From contig WFTL01000041.1 of the NCBI GenBank assembly GCA_015485495.1, positions 1 to 61,432 of the forward strand: a DNA stretch of 61,432 bases, written 5' to 3'. Made by a program: the position numbers and the translations under genes. The notes under the pieces were generated by a model. The model was not told where the DNA came from. It did no database searches and saw only the letters and a program-made list of their open reading frames with translations. The DNA is from Planctomycetaceae bacterium. Its GTDB lineage: Bacteria > Planctomycetota > Planctomycetia > Planctomycetales > Planctomycetaceae. Of the stretch, positions 34,984-43,608 are shown piece by piece; position 1 is the first letter of the stretch; each line of letters opens with the position of its first letter.

Positions 34984-36630
34984 TCACGCTGGCGGTGATG
35001 GTGACGACGAAGCGGACGGCGGGAATGGTTCGGACAGCAGCCGGGCGGCGGACAGTCCGGTTACGGACAGGGCCGCCCAGTAGACGGCTCCGCCGACAGC
35101 AACCGGCCCCAGGGTGCGCAGCGCGCGATGGAACAGGTCGGATTCTTCCGGCAGCAGCGGGTGCAGCAGCCGACAGGCGAACGTCATCAGCACCACCCCC
35201 AGACCACTCCGCCACAGAACCGGAAGGAACCGGCCGAATCGGGCCGTCAGGAACCGGTGACGCAGGGCGTTCAAAGTCAGCAGGAGCTGACAGAGTCCGG
35301 CCAGGACGCTGCCGGCCGGCAGGGCCAGTTCCTTCAGAACCGGCAGCAGGGCGACATCGAGCACCAGGTTGATCAACATGGCCGCAAGGCCATGCCGGGC
35401 CGGTGTCCACTGATCCCCGGCGGCATAGAAAACGCGGTTGACGATGAGCAGTCCGCAGAAAACGGCCACGCCGGATCCATAAGCAGCGATCATGCGGGCT
35501 GTCAGAACAGCATCCTCCGCATCGAAGGCCCCTCGAAGAAACAGCAGATCGGTCGCCGGTCGGGAGATCAGCCACAGGCCGGCGGCAGCGGGGAGACCGA
35601 TCACCACCACGAGCTGCAGGCCGTGGACAATGTCTTCATTCAGTTCCTGACGGCGGTTCTGCGCCGCATGCCGGGCGAATCGGGGGAACAGAACGGTCCC
35701 CAGCGCCACTCCAAACACCCCCATCGGAAACTGAAACAGCCGCTGCCCCAGATACAGGGCGGACGCCGTTCCTTCCGTCAGACGCAGTGCATCCGGGATG
35801 AAGCCGCCGGGTGCGGAAGGCTGAGCCAGAAACCAGGCCAGCAGACTGTCGACCAGAACATTCACCTGCGTGATGGACAGGCCGAACAGGATCGGTCCCA
35901 TCTGGTAAAACAGAACATTCACCTGCCGATGCGTTTCCCGGTCTGGTTCTGCCGGCCGCAGCCGGATCCCGTACGCAGCCCCCGCGCGGACACTCAGCAG
36001 CAGCTGCACGCATCCTCCGGCCAGAACGGCTGCCGCAATGAACCGCGCCTGATCGGGATGACGGAAACGCCCCTGCAGAGCCAGGAAGCCTCCGGCCAGC
36101 CACACGACGTTCAGGGCCACCGGAAGCAGAGCGGGAACAGAAAAGTGCCCCACGCCGTTCAAAGCCGCGCAGTACAGAGCCGCGATGCAGATGAGCAGTG
36201 CGTAGGGCAGCATGATCATCGTCAGTTCCGCCAGCAGCGCGCTGCGTGGCGACAGGCCGGCCCGCCACCAGACGGCCAGGAGTCCGCATTCGCACAGCCC
36301 GATGATCAGTCCCAGCCAGAGAATGAGCCGGCGGGCGACGGCCGCGAACAGCCGGGAGGCGGCCGGGCGGCCGTGGAGCCGGTCTTCTTTCACGAAACGC
36401 GGCAGGAACGCGGCCGTCATGGCGCCTTCTCCGAAAAGCCGCCGAAACAGACCGGGAATGCGAAACGCCAGAGTGAACGCATCGAACACCCAGGCCGTGC
36501 CGAACAGGCCGGCCATCAGCATGTCGCGGGCCAGACCGAGAAACCGGCTGACCAGCGTGAGGCTGCTGACAATGCGCAGTCCCTTCAGCCGGCGGGGTGG
36601 TGAAGACGAAGCGGAAACAGCACGATCCAT
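34984..36630 (-). CDS. murJ: lipid II flippase MurJ (MviN)
   Basis: A 548-residue polytopic membrane protein with 13-14 hydrophobic segments. The start region (LKGLRIVSSLTLVSRFLGLA, then RDMLMAGLFGTAWVFDAFTLAFRIPGLFRRLFGEGAMTAAFLP) is highly characteristic of MurJ/MviN, including the Arg residues in RRLFGEGA that line the transport cavity. It flips lipid-linked peptidoglycan precursor across the membrane. Presence of murJ and uppS in this window supports peptidoglycan synthesis, now accepted for planctomycetes. It is convergent with the DUF1501 gene, with a two-base gap, and divergent from mutL. Confidence 0.93.
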   Translation of the reverse strand: MDRAVSASSSPPRRLKGLRIVSSLTLVSRFLGLARDMLMAGLFGTAWVFDAFTLAFRIPGLFRRLFGEGAMTAAFLPRFVKEDRLHGRPAASRLFAAVARRLILWLGLIIGLCECGLLAVWWRAGLSPRSALLAELTMIMLPYALLICIAALYCAALNGVGHFSVPALLPVALNVVWLAGGFLALQGRFRHPDQARFIAAAVLAGGCVQLLLSVRAGAAYGIRLRPAEPDRETHRQVNVLFYQMGPILFGLSITQVNVLVDSLLAWFLAQPSAPGGFIPDALRLTEGTASALYLGQRLFQFPMGVFGVALGTVLFPRFARHAAQNRRQELNEDIVHGLQLVVVIGLPAAAGLWLISRPATDLLFLRGAFDAEDAVLTARMIAAYGSGVAVFCGLLIVNRVFYAAGDQWTPARHGLAAMLINLVLDVALLPVLKELALPAGSVLAGLCQLLLTLNALRHRFLTARFGRFLPVLWRSGLGVVLMTFACRLLHPLLPEESDLFHRALRTLGPVAVGGAVYWAALSVTGLSAARLLSEPFPPSASSSPSPPA

Positions 36631-36772
36631 GAGATTGACGACCGTCGGAAAGCCGGCTGACGACGAGATTCGACAGTGCCGCCGCTGTTACGGCTTCTGA
36701 ACGGCCGAAATCCGTTCCGCTCCCTGCCGCCCTGCAATCGACGAAGCACGCTCCACAGCCTACGATATTCTC

Positions 36773-38686
36773 ATGTCGCACCGCATCCGACAACTGCACC
36801 CTCAGGTCGTCAACCGCATCGCGGCCGGTGAAGTCATCGAACGTCCGGCCAGTGTGGTCAAGGAACTGCTGGAAAACAGCATCGATGCTCTGGCCACCCG
36901 CGTGGAAGTCGACATCGTTTCCGGCGGCCTGGAACTCATTCGCGTCACAGACAACGGAGCGGGCATTCACGCCGATGATCTGGCTCTGGCCGTCACCAGC
37001 CATGCCACCAGCAAGATCCGGAGTGATGCGGATCTGGATCAGGTGGCGACTCTGGGATTTCGCGGCGAAGCGCTGGCTTCGATTGCGTCCGTCAGCCGTC
37101 TGGAGATCCGCACGCGTCCGGCCGAACAGCCGCTGGGCCGTGAACTGAATGCGGATGGCGGAGACATCGTGCGTCAGCAGGACTGCGGCTGCCAGGAAGG
37201 CACCCGCATCGAAGTGCGCAGTCTGTTTTACAACACGCCGGCCCGCCGCCGGTTTCTGAAGAAGCCATCCACGGAATTCGGCCGCATCAGCGACCAGTTC
37301 TGCCGCATCGCTCTGGCCTGCCCGATGGTGCACATGAACCTAACGCACAACGATCGCCGCGTGTACAGCCTGCCGGGCGGAGCCGATCCGGAAGACCGCA
37401 TCCGCCGCCTGTTCGGTTCCGACCTGACCGACAGACTCATTCCCGTGGAATCCGAAACCACCTCGGCGGACGGCCAGGTGACGCGTCTGTGGGGCTTTGT
37501 GGGAGACCCCACGCTCAGTCGATCCACGCGCCGGCATCAGTTTCTCTATCTGAACGGGCGCTGGATTCAGGACCGCAGCCTGCAGCACGCTCTGGCGGAA
37601 GCCTATCGCGGTCTGCTGATGGTGGGCCGTCATCCGGTCAGTTTTCTGTTTCTGGAAGTGCCGCCACACCTGGTGGATGTCAACGTCCACCCGACGAAAA
37701 CCGAAGTGCGGTTTCGGGACAGCCAGACGCTTTACCGGCAGTTGCTGAGCACGATTCGGGACCGCTTTCTGCAGCTCGATTTTCACGTCGATTTTCAGGT
37801 CCCGGCATCGGCCGCCGCGGCCGATGCCGACAGGGCCGTCCCGGACGCACCGGCCCGCCGCGACCTGTTCGTCCGGGCCGAAGCGGCCGTCCCGGCCGGG
37901 GCCGGTTCCATGGCGCCGCCGACCGTGCTGCCGGACCACGTGGCCGAACAGTTCCGTCCTCTGCCGGATGATTCCGCGGCTTCCGAAACAGAATCCGGTT
38001 CTGTTTCGTCCGATCCTGCCGCGGACGCTGCGTTCCGTTCTTCGCCGGTCGCTTCGGACTCAGATGCCACACATCCGGAACCGCCGCCGGCCGCCCCGAC
38101 AGCGCCGCTGTCCGATTACCGCGCTCTGCAGATCCACGACTGCTATCTTGTGATCGCCGTGGAAGACGGCATCGAAATCGTCGACCAGCATGCGCTGCAC
38201 GAACGGATCCTGTATGAACAGCTCCGAACGCGCATCCTGGAAGGACCGGTGGAACGGCAGAAACTGCTGATTCCTCAGACGGTCGAATGCAGTCCGGGAG
38301 AAGCGGCCGTTCTGTGTGAACATCAGGATCTGCTGCACGAAGTCGGTTTCGAGCTGCAGGAATTCGGCGGCACGACCGTTCTGGTCGAATCGCATCCGGT
38401 TCTGATTCCGCGGGGCGATTTCGTGCGCATTCTTCGCGATTTCGCAGCGCAGCTGGAACAGACGGACGGCCGCACGTCGCGCCGGGATCTGCTGGACCGG
38501 ATGCTGCAGACGATGGCCTGCCGGGCGGCCATCAAAGCCGGCCAGCGCCTGACTCAGGAAGAAATCCGCGATCTCATGCAGCAGCGCCCCCGGGTGACGG
38601 ATTCTCACCACTGTCCGCACGGGCGGCCCACGGCCATGCGGATTTCCCGCGCTGCCCTGGACCGGCAGTTCGGCCGGCTCGGATAG
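36773..38686 (+). CDS. mutL: DNA mismatch repair protein MutL with endonuclease motifs
   Basis: A 637-residue MutL. The GHKL ATPase domain shows ELLENSIDAL, VTDNGAGI, TSHATSKI and GFRGEALASIASVSRLEI. A Pro/Ala-rich, poorly conserved linker spans about residues 340-450. The C-terminal domain has DQHALHERILYE (from 471), fitting the DQHAx2Ex4E endonuclease signature, plus MACRAAIKAG and CPHGRP. It can therefore nick DNA itself, unlike E. coli MutL, which relies on MutH. It is the only repair gene of its pathway in the window; mutS is elsewhere. Confidence 0.96.
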   Translation: MSHRIRQLHPQVVNRIAAGEVIERPASVVKELLENSIDALATRVEVDIVSGGLELIRVTDNGAGIHADDLALAVTSHATSKIRSDADLDQVATLGFRGEALASIASVSRLEIRTRPAEQPLGRELNADGGDIVRQQDCGCQEGTRIEVRSLFYNTPARRRFLKKPSTEFGRISDQFCRIALACPMVHMNLTHNDRRVYSLPGGADPEDRIRRLFGSDLTDRLIPVESETTSADGQVTRLWGFVGDPTLSRSTRRHQFLYLNGRWIQDRSLQHALAEAYRGLLMVGRHPVSFLFLEVPPHLVDVNVHPTKTEVRFRDSQTLYRQLLSTIRDRFLQLDFHVDFQVPASAAAADADRAVPDAPARRDLFVRAEAAVPAGAGSMAPPTVLPDHVAEQFRPLPDDSAASETESGSVSSDPAADAAFRSSPVASDSDATHPEPPPAAPTAPLSDYRALQIHDCYLVIAVEDGIEIVDQHALHERILYEQLRTRILEGPVERQKLLIPQTVECSPGEAAVLCEHQDLLHEVGFELQEFGGTTVLVESHPVLIPRGDFVRILRDFAAQLEQTDGRTSRRDLLDRMLQTMACRAAIKAGQRLTQEEIRDLMQQRPRVTDSHHCPHGRPTAMRISRAALDRQFGRLG

Positions 38687-38689
38687 ACA

Positions 38690-38714
38690 GCCCGGTCTGT
38701 TCGTCGTGCCGGGC
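38690..38714 (+). terminator. weak hairpin after mutL
   Basis: Six-base arms GCCCGG and CCGGGC with a 13-base loop, immediately after the mutL stop; no T-run. Confidence 0.3.
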
Positions 38715-38824
38715 GGCTGTTCGGAAAACAACGCTACCGACGGCCCTGTCGATGCAGTATTCTGCCCCGGGCATTCTTTTGTTGTTTTTCTGCTCCTCTG
38801 TAGAAATCGGTCGGGCCCTCAACG

Positions 38825-40546
38825 ATGACAAATGACATTCGGGACATTCTGAACACGTGCACTCTGGAACGTTATGAAACGGAATTCGCCGATCGGCATC
38901 TGCTGCACGGAGCCATCGAAAAGTGGGCCCGGGAAACTCCCGATCAGGAAGCGCTGGTGGATTTCGAAACCGGTCGGCGATTCACGTATCGGGAACTGAA
39001 CGACATCACCACAGCGCTGGCCCTGCGGCTGCTGAAAGCCGGTTATCGCCAGGGAGATTTTCTGGCGACGATGCTGCCTCTGCTGCCGGAACACATTTTT
39101 CTGGAATACGCCTGTTTTCGCATCGGCGTGATTCACGTCCCGCTGGATCTGCGACTGAAAGCTCCGGAAATCGTGCGTTCGCTGGGCCTGGTCCGGGCCC
39201 GCGGCTTCGCCTTCCTCGGCCGCACACCGGTGGCCGATTTCCGTGATGTGGGCCGGGCCGTGAAACAGGAATGCGATTTCGTCGAACATCTCCTCCAGTT
39301 TTCCGCTCCCGATGAATGTCTGGAAGAAGCCGAATCGTTCGGCGTGTTTCTGGAAGAAGCGAAGAGCCTGGCCGCCGACACCGGGTCGGAACTGTGGCAG
39401 GCTTATCAGGCGGCGACGGCAGCCGTCGTTCCCACGGACGGCGCCCAGGTGATCTACACGACCGGTTCCACGGGCCTTCCAAAACCCGCTCTGCTGTCGC
39501 ACCGGAACATCACTTCTCAGAACATGTGTCTGGCGGCGGGATTCGATCTGGAAAATTCCCCGTCCATGCTGGTCAACCTGCCTCCGTCTCATGTGGGCTG
39601 CCAGGGAGAGCAGCTCATGACCACATTTTTCGGAGGCAAAACGGCCGTCATTCTGCATGTGTTCGACGCGGAAAAATCTCTGCAGGCGATTCAGCAGGAA
39701 CGCGTCGACAGCTTTGGTCAGATTCCTGCCATGTTCAACATGCAGTTTCTGCTGCCGAATTTTTCCGATTACGACCTGTCGTCGATTCAGCGGGTCCTGT
39801 ACGGCGGGCAGCAGGTCAGCAACGAATTCATCCGTCAGCTTTTCGAACATTTCCCGGCGGTGGGCACCGGTCTGGGACTCAGTGAGATGGCCGGTTTCGT
39901 CACCTACACAGGAATGACGAACCGCATCGACCAGCTTCTGGACACGGTCGGCTGGTGGGCGCCCATCACGCCGCTGACCATCCGGGCTCCCATGAAAGAA
40001 GACGGGACCGCCGGCGATGTGCTGCCGGACGGTGAGACGGGGGAAATCTGTTTCAGCGGGCCGCAGGTGTTCATCGATTACGTGAACAATCCGGAAGCGT
40101 ACCGCAAAACCGTATCCACGGACGGAGTCTGTTATACGGGCGATCTGGGTTACATCAGTGACCGCGGACTGGCCTTCGCCGGCCGGTCCAAACTGGTCAT
40201 CAAACCCAAGGGATATCAGGTGCATCCGGCGCAGATCGAAAGCCATTTCGCCGAACTGCGGGATCAGGTGGCTGCCTGCGGAGCGGTGGGGGCACCGCAC
40301 AACGTGTTCAGTGAAGGCATCGTCCTGTTCATCGAACGCAAACCGGATGCCGTTCTGGACCGGGCCACTCTGGACGCTCATGCCAAAGGCATCGCCGCAT
40401 ACATGCGGCCGCTGCACTATGTCATTCTGGAACCGGGGACGTTTCCGCTGAACCGCGTTGCCAAGACGGATTACGTGGAACTGGCTGCCCGCGCCCGGCA
40501 GGAAATCGAACAGCTCCGGGTCGAAAACGGCTGGGATGCTGCATGA
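38825..40546 (+). CDS. AMP-dependent acyl-CoA synthetase/ligase
   Basis: A 573-residue ANL-superfamily enzyme that activates a carboxylic acid as an acyl-adenylate. The phosphate loop is VIYTTGSTGLPKPALLSHRN (a variant with Pro-Ala after the Lys instead of Gly). The A5-like segment reads GTGLGLSEMAGF, A7 reads GVCYTGDLGYISDRG, and the A10 catalytic Lys lies in NRVAKTDYVEL near the end. The substrate cannot be predicted by eye. The downstream MaoC-type gene overlaps by four bases, so the two proteins are probably made together and may act on the same acyl chain. Confidence 0.85.
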   Translation: MTNDIRDILNTCTLERYETEFADRHLLHGAIEKWARETPDQEALVDFETGRRFTYRELNDITTALALRLLKAGYRQGDFLATMLPLLPEHIFLEYACFRIGVIHVPLDLRLKAPEIVRSLGLVRARGFAFLGRTPVADFRDVGRAVKQECDFVEHLLQFSAPDECLEEAESFGVFLEEAKSLAADTGSELWQAYQAATAAVVPTDGAQVIYTTGSTGLPKPALLSHRNITSQNMCLAAGFDLENSPSMLVNLPPSHVGCQGEQLMTTFFGGKTAVILHVFDAEKSLQAIQQERVDSFGQIPAMFNMQFLLPNFSDYDLSSIQRVLYGGQQVSNEFIRQLFEHFPAVGTGLGLSEMAGFVTYTGMTNRIDQLLDTVGWWAPITPLTIRAPMKEDGTAGDVLPDGETGEICFSGPQVFIDYVNNPEAYRKTVSTDGVCYTGDLGYISDRGLAFAGRSKLVIKPKGYQVHPAQIESHFAELRDQVAACGAVGAPHNVFSEGIVLFIERKPDAVLDRATLDAHAKGIAAYMRPLHYVILEPGTFPLNRVAKTDYVELAARARQEIEQLRVENGWDAA

Positions 40547-41085
40547 CGCAGCCGGCGGACCGGCGGCCGGCCGGAATTCTTTCCCTTCTTCAGCGAGAAC
40601 CCGATCCCGTGACGTCTCCTTCGGAATCCATCCGCGCGCACTACGGGAATGAAACCCGCACATCCGACTGGTTTCTCGTGGACCAGGAGATGATCTGCCG
40701 ATTCGGCGAAGCCACGGCCGATTCCGACTGGCTGCATACGGACCCGGAACGAGCCCGACGGGACAGTCCGTTCGGAGGAACGATCGCCTTCGGATTCTGG
40801 ACGCTGTCCATGCTCACCTATTTCAGCCGGCAGATCTTCCGCTGCCCGTACCCGGGCAATGCCCTGTACGGGCTCAATTACGGTTTCGACCGCGTTCGTT
40901 TCATGACGCCGGTGCCTGTGGGAAAACGCATTCGCTGTCATGTGCGTCTGCTGGACGTGGAAGATCGCGGTGACGGCCGCTGGCTGGTGAAATCGGAATA
41001 CCGCATCGAAGTCGAAGGAACAGAGAAGCCGGCCATGATGGCCGAATGGCTGTTTCTTCTGGTCTACCCGGAATCGTCGGACTGA
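40543..41085 (+). CDS. MaoC-like hot-dog-fold dehydratase
   Basis: A 180-residue protein. Residues about 40-175 form a MaoC domain: FLVDQEMICRFGEATADSDW, LHTDPERARRDSPFGGTIAFG with the catalytic Asp/His pair of R-specific enoyl-CoA hydratases (the segment AxxSGDxNPxH is replaced by ATADSDWLHTD), then GFDRVRFMTPVPVGKRIRCHV. It would hydrate or dehydrate an acyl-thioester. The first 35 residues are extra and overlap the ligase stop (ATGA), implying translational coupling. An internal GTG or ATG start at the domain edge is possible. Confidence 0.75.
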   Translation: MTQPADRRPAGILSLLQREPDPVTSPSESIRAHYGNETRTSDWFLVDQEMICRFGEATADSDWLHTDPERARRDSPFGGTIAFGFWTLSMLTYFSRQIFRCPYPGNALYGLNYGFDRVRFMTPVPVGKRIRCHVRLLDVEDRGDGRWLVKSEYRIEVEGTEKPAMMAEWLFLLVYPESSD

Positions 41086-41160
41086 CACCCGCCGCATTCT
41101 GCGGCCGCTCTTTGCCGAACCCGGGATGCCGGAAGACCTGTTTTTCGCAAAGGCAGCACC

Positions 41161-42435
41161 ATGAACGCATTCATCGGGCGTCGCACCTGTCTGACGGGAC
41201 TGGCGGGAATCGGTCCGCTGGCCGCCGGTGTTCACAGCGATGCGGATTCATCGCTCCCCGACAGGCGGAATCAGGTCGTGGTCACACCGGCCGGTCCGGG
41301 CGACGGGGGAGATTTCGGGCCGGGCACCCCGGGCACGAAAACATCGGGCCTCCAGGAAGCCTTCGACGCAGCCAAACGGGATCGCCGCGACCTGTACATC
41401 TGCGGGGGAAGCTGGACCGAAGGAGTCAACCAGCCGGTCGTGTATCACCTGCACGAAACGCTCCGCATTCCGTGGATGCAGGATTTTCGGGTGGACAGTG
41501 GACACGGTGTCATCCAGTACGTGCCTCGGACCGGGCACGCAGTGGAAATCGACAGCCAGATGAGCTGTTTTTTCCGTCTGGGACTGATTGTTTCGAATTC
41601 GGATGGAGCGGTCGTGCGGCTGAATCCTGTGACGAAAGGCCCGGACCGTTTTCGAGTCATCACAGCGACGGAATTTCACATCAACGCTCTGGTCGGCGGC
41701 GGTGGTGCATGGCCGGGAGGAGAACCATTCAACAGTCAGCTCGACCAAAACCTGCGCCGAACCGGAATCGGCCTGTGGTGCGACGGCCGTACCGGATCCA
41801 TCGACGCCAATGAAATTTCCGTCACGGAAATCGTCGGCTGCCGGCAGGGACTGTTTCTGGACGGAGCGGTGACTCACAATTTCATCCGGGCCGCCAACAT
41901 CCATCTGTGCCATGAACATCTCACGGCAGGAACCATCGAAGACGGGCGGCCCCGGGGCAACGACATTCAGGCGGCCGTCAACAGCGAAGGGATCCCGGAT
42001 GCCGTGGGTGTCCGCATGGCCGGACAGGCGAACCGCCTGCAGCTGATCGTCCGGCAGATGAGCGACGGCAACGACGTGATTCTCGAAGAGACATCGGCCG
42101 ACAACATGATCATCAGCCCGCGTCTGCCGCACGGGATCACGATCCGCACCGCCTCCGCATCCGACCGGGTCTGTTCAGCCGCCATGCCGGATACCGTCAC
42201 TCCTGCTGTTCCCCGGAGCCGCGAATGGATCCGAAACACCATGCCGTGGCCCGTGGAAGTCCGGGTGATCGATCCGGGTGACGTTCAGAGCTGGTCGGAA
42301 CGGTCGGCCGACGGCGCGGTCTGTTCGATTTCCGGCGGGCTGTTTCCCGGACAGAGTTTTCTGCTGAATCCGGGAGACGCTGTGAAGCTGACTTATCACC
42401 GTCCGCCCCGGTGGCGCTGGAAAACGGCAGGCTGA
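41161..42435 (+). CDS. exported hypothetical protein, probable right-handed beta-helix
   Basis: A 424-residue protein I cannot place in a named family. The N-terminus (IGRRTCLTGLAGIGPLAAG) looks like a Tat or Sec signal. The body starts with TSGLQEAFDAAKRDRRDLYI, the pattern that opens pectate-lyase-like and phage-tailspike beta-helices. Short strands repeat every 20-25 residues (GLIVSNSDGAVVRLNPV, LFLDGAVTHNFIRAANI, NRLQLIVRQMSDGNDVIL, DNMIISPRLPHGITIRTA). It could be a polysaccharide-binding or -cleaving protein. It follows the MaoC gene by 75 bases on the same strand. Confidence 0.62.
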   Translation: MNAFIGRRTCLTGLAGIGPLAAGVHSDADSSLPDRRNQVVVTPAGPGDGGDFGPGTPGTKTSGLQEAFDAAKRDRRDLYICGGSWTEGVNQPVVYHLHETLRIPWMQDFRVDSGHGVIQYVPRTGHAVEIDSQMSCFFRLGLIVSNSDGAVVRLNPVTKGPDRFRVITATEFHINALVGGGGAWPGGEPFNSQLDQNLRRTGIGLWCDGRTGSIDANEISVTEIVGCRQGLFLDGAVTHNFIRAANIHLCHEHLTAGTIEDGRPRGNDIQAAVNSEGIPDAVGVRMAGQANRLQLIVRQMSDGNDVILEETSADNMIISPRLPHGITIRTASASDRVCSAAMPDTVTPAVPRSREWIRNTMPWPVEVRVIDPGDVQSWSERSADGAVCSISGGLFPGQSFLLNPGDAVKLTYHRPPRWRWKTAG

Positions 42436-42442
42436 ACGGAAA

Positions 42443-43309
42443 TCAGCGGTCATACGTCAGATTGACGCGCACCCCCAGTTCCCGCAGTTTCGGAATCTGC
42501 ACGTTCTGCGCTTCTTCGCTGAGCGGATTTCCGGCCAGGTACAGTTTCCAGAAGCGCACGAATCGCTTCGGCCCGTCCGCGTCGTCCTGGGCCAGCCGGA
42601 CCAGCGGTGCCAGATCCGTGATACGGTTGCCGTGCAGATAGGTCGTGTACACGCTGGATCGGCAGGCCGGCAGTGAGGAAACGTCTTCGATCTGATTGTG
42701 TGCCAGTCCCAGTGTGTCGATACGCGGCAGAGAAGCCACTGGATCGATGTTCTGAATCCGATTGTGGTTCACGTCGAGCGTATACAGTTTTTCCAGTCCC
42801 GAAACGGGAGACAGGTCTTCGATTTCGTTCCCGGACGCATACAGGCAGTTCAGGTTCGTCAGAGCTTCCACGCCTTCCAGAGAACGAACGCGGTTGTTCT
42901 CAATGTTCAGGTACTGAAGACGTTCTCCGATTCCTCGCAGAGGAGTCAGGTCTTCCACCGCATTGTGCGAGACATCCAGAGACTGGAGATTCCGGCAGTG
43001 TTTCAGAGGTTCCAGATTCTGAATCCGGTTGTGCAGCAGCCGGGCTTCACCCAGATTGATACAGTGTTCCAGACCGGTCAGATCGGCGATGTCCTGGTCG
43101 CGGGCGTCGAGAAAATACAGCCCTGTCAGAATCTCCTTCGGAATCATTTCTCCGTCCGGAACCGGCTTCCGGCGGGCCCGGCAGACCGCTTCCCGCAGGT
43201 GCGCATCCGGAACACGGACCAGATCCTGTTTTTCGTTTTTTTCTTCATCAGCAGCCAGCACCACCGGAGAAACGGCCAGCAGCATCGCAGGCAGAACAAA
43301 TCGCAGCAT
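42443..43309 (-). CDS. exported leucine-rich-repeat protein (internalin/SDS22-like)
   Basis: A 288-residue protein with a signal peptide (LRFVLPAMLLAVSPVVLAA) and about eight 21-23-residue repeats of the SDS22 type. Examples are LQSLDVSHNAVEDLTPL, LQYLNIENNRVRSLEGV, LYTLDVNHNRIQNIDPV and IDTLGLAHNQIEDVSSL. A short Lys/Glu-rich stretch links signal and repeats. Such curved solenoids bind proteins or glycans outside the cell; no partner is evident. It is convergent with the beta-helix-like gene (7-base gap) and divergent from the DUF6807 gene. Confidence 0.78.
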   Translation of the reverse strand: MLRFVLPAMLLAVSPVVLAADEEKNEKQDLVRVPDAHLREAVCRARRKPVPDGEMIPKEILTGLYFLDARDQDIADLTGLEHCINLGEARLLHNRIQNLEPLKHCRNLQSLDVSHNAVEDLTPLRGIGERLQYLNIENNRVRSLEGVEALTNLNCLYASGNEIEDLSPVSGLEKLYTLDVNHNRIQNIDPVASLPRIDTLGLAHNQIEDVSSLPACRSSVYTTYLHGNRITDLAPLVRLAQDDADGPKRFVRFWKLYLAGNPLSEEAQNVQIPKLRELGVRVNLTYDR

Positions 43310-43608
43310 GTCGTTGTTCCTCAGAAAACCCCGGCAGGAGGCCAGGGAGGCAGGAGGGCGGGGTACCGCATGGGAGTCGCGCCGCCGCCGCCGGCCGCCC
43401 GGAACGCATGCCGAGCGCCAGCCGGTCCGGCGGCCGCATTTCCACGAACATCAGGAAAACAGAATAAACGGCCGGCGGTGGTGGTTTCAACATTCCGCCG
43501 CAGGCTCCTCTGACACGACAATTTCGTGGGAAACAGACGTGTCCGCCGGCAGAATTCCATCTGCCGGATCTCTGCCTCCGCATTCCTGGATCCACTCCGG
43601 AGCCTCCT
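43310..43608. promoter_or_regulatory. 299-base divergent region between LRR and DUF6807 genes
   Basis: It holds a perfect 8-base hairpin CCGGCAGA/TCTGCCGG (43546-43567), 41 bases before the GTG of the DUF6807 gene, and a weaker CGGCGG/CCGCCG stem near 43475. No clear promoter boxes. Confidence 0.35.

Noticed and set aside
33458-35575. 705-codon leftward frame across the DUF1501 gene and the end of murJ
   Set aside because: It covers the convergent ends of two well-supported genes and has no recognisable feature.
35128-36603. 491-codon rightward frame antisense to murJ
   Set aside because: Gln/Arg/Gly-rich shadow; murJ signature is clear on the opposite strand.
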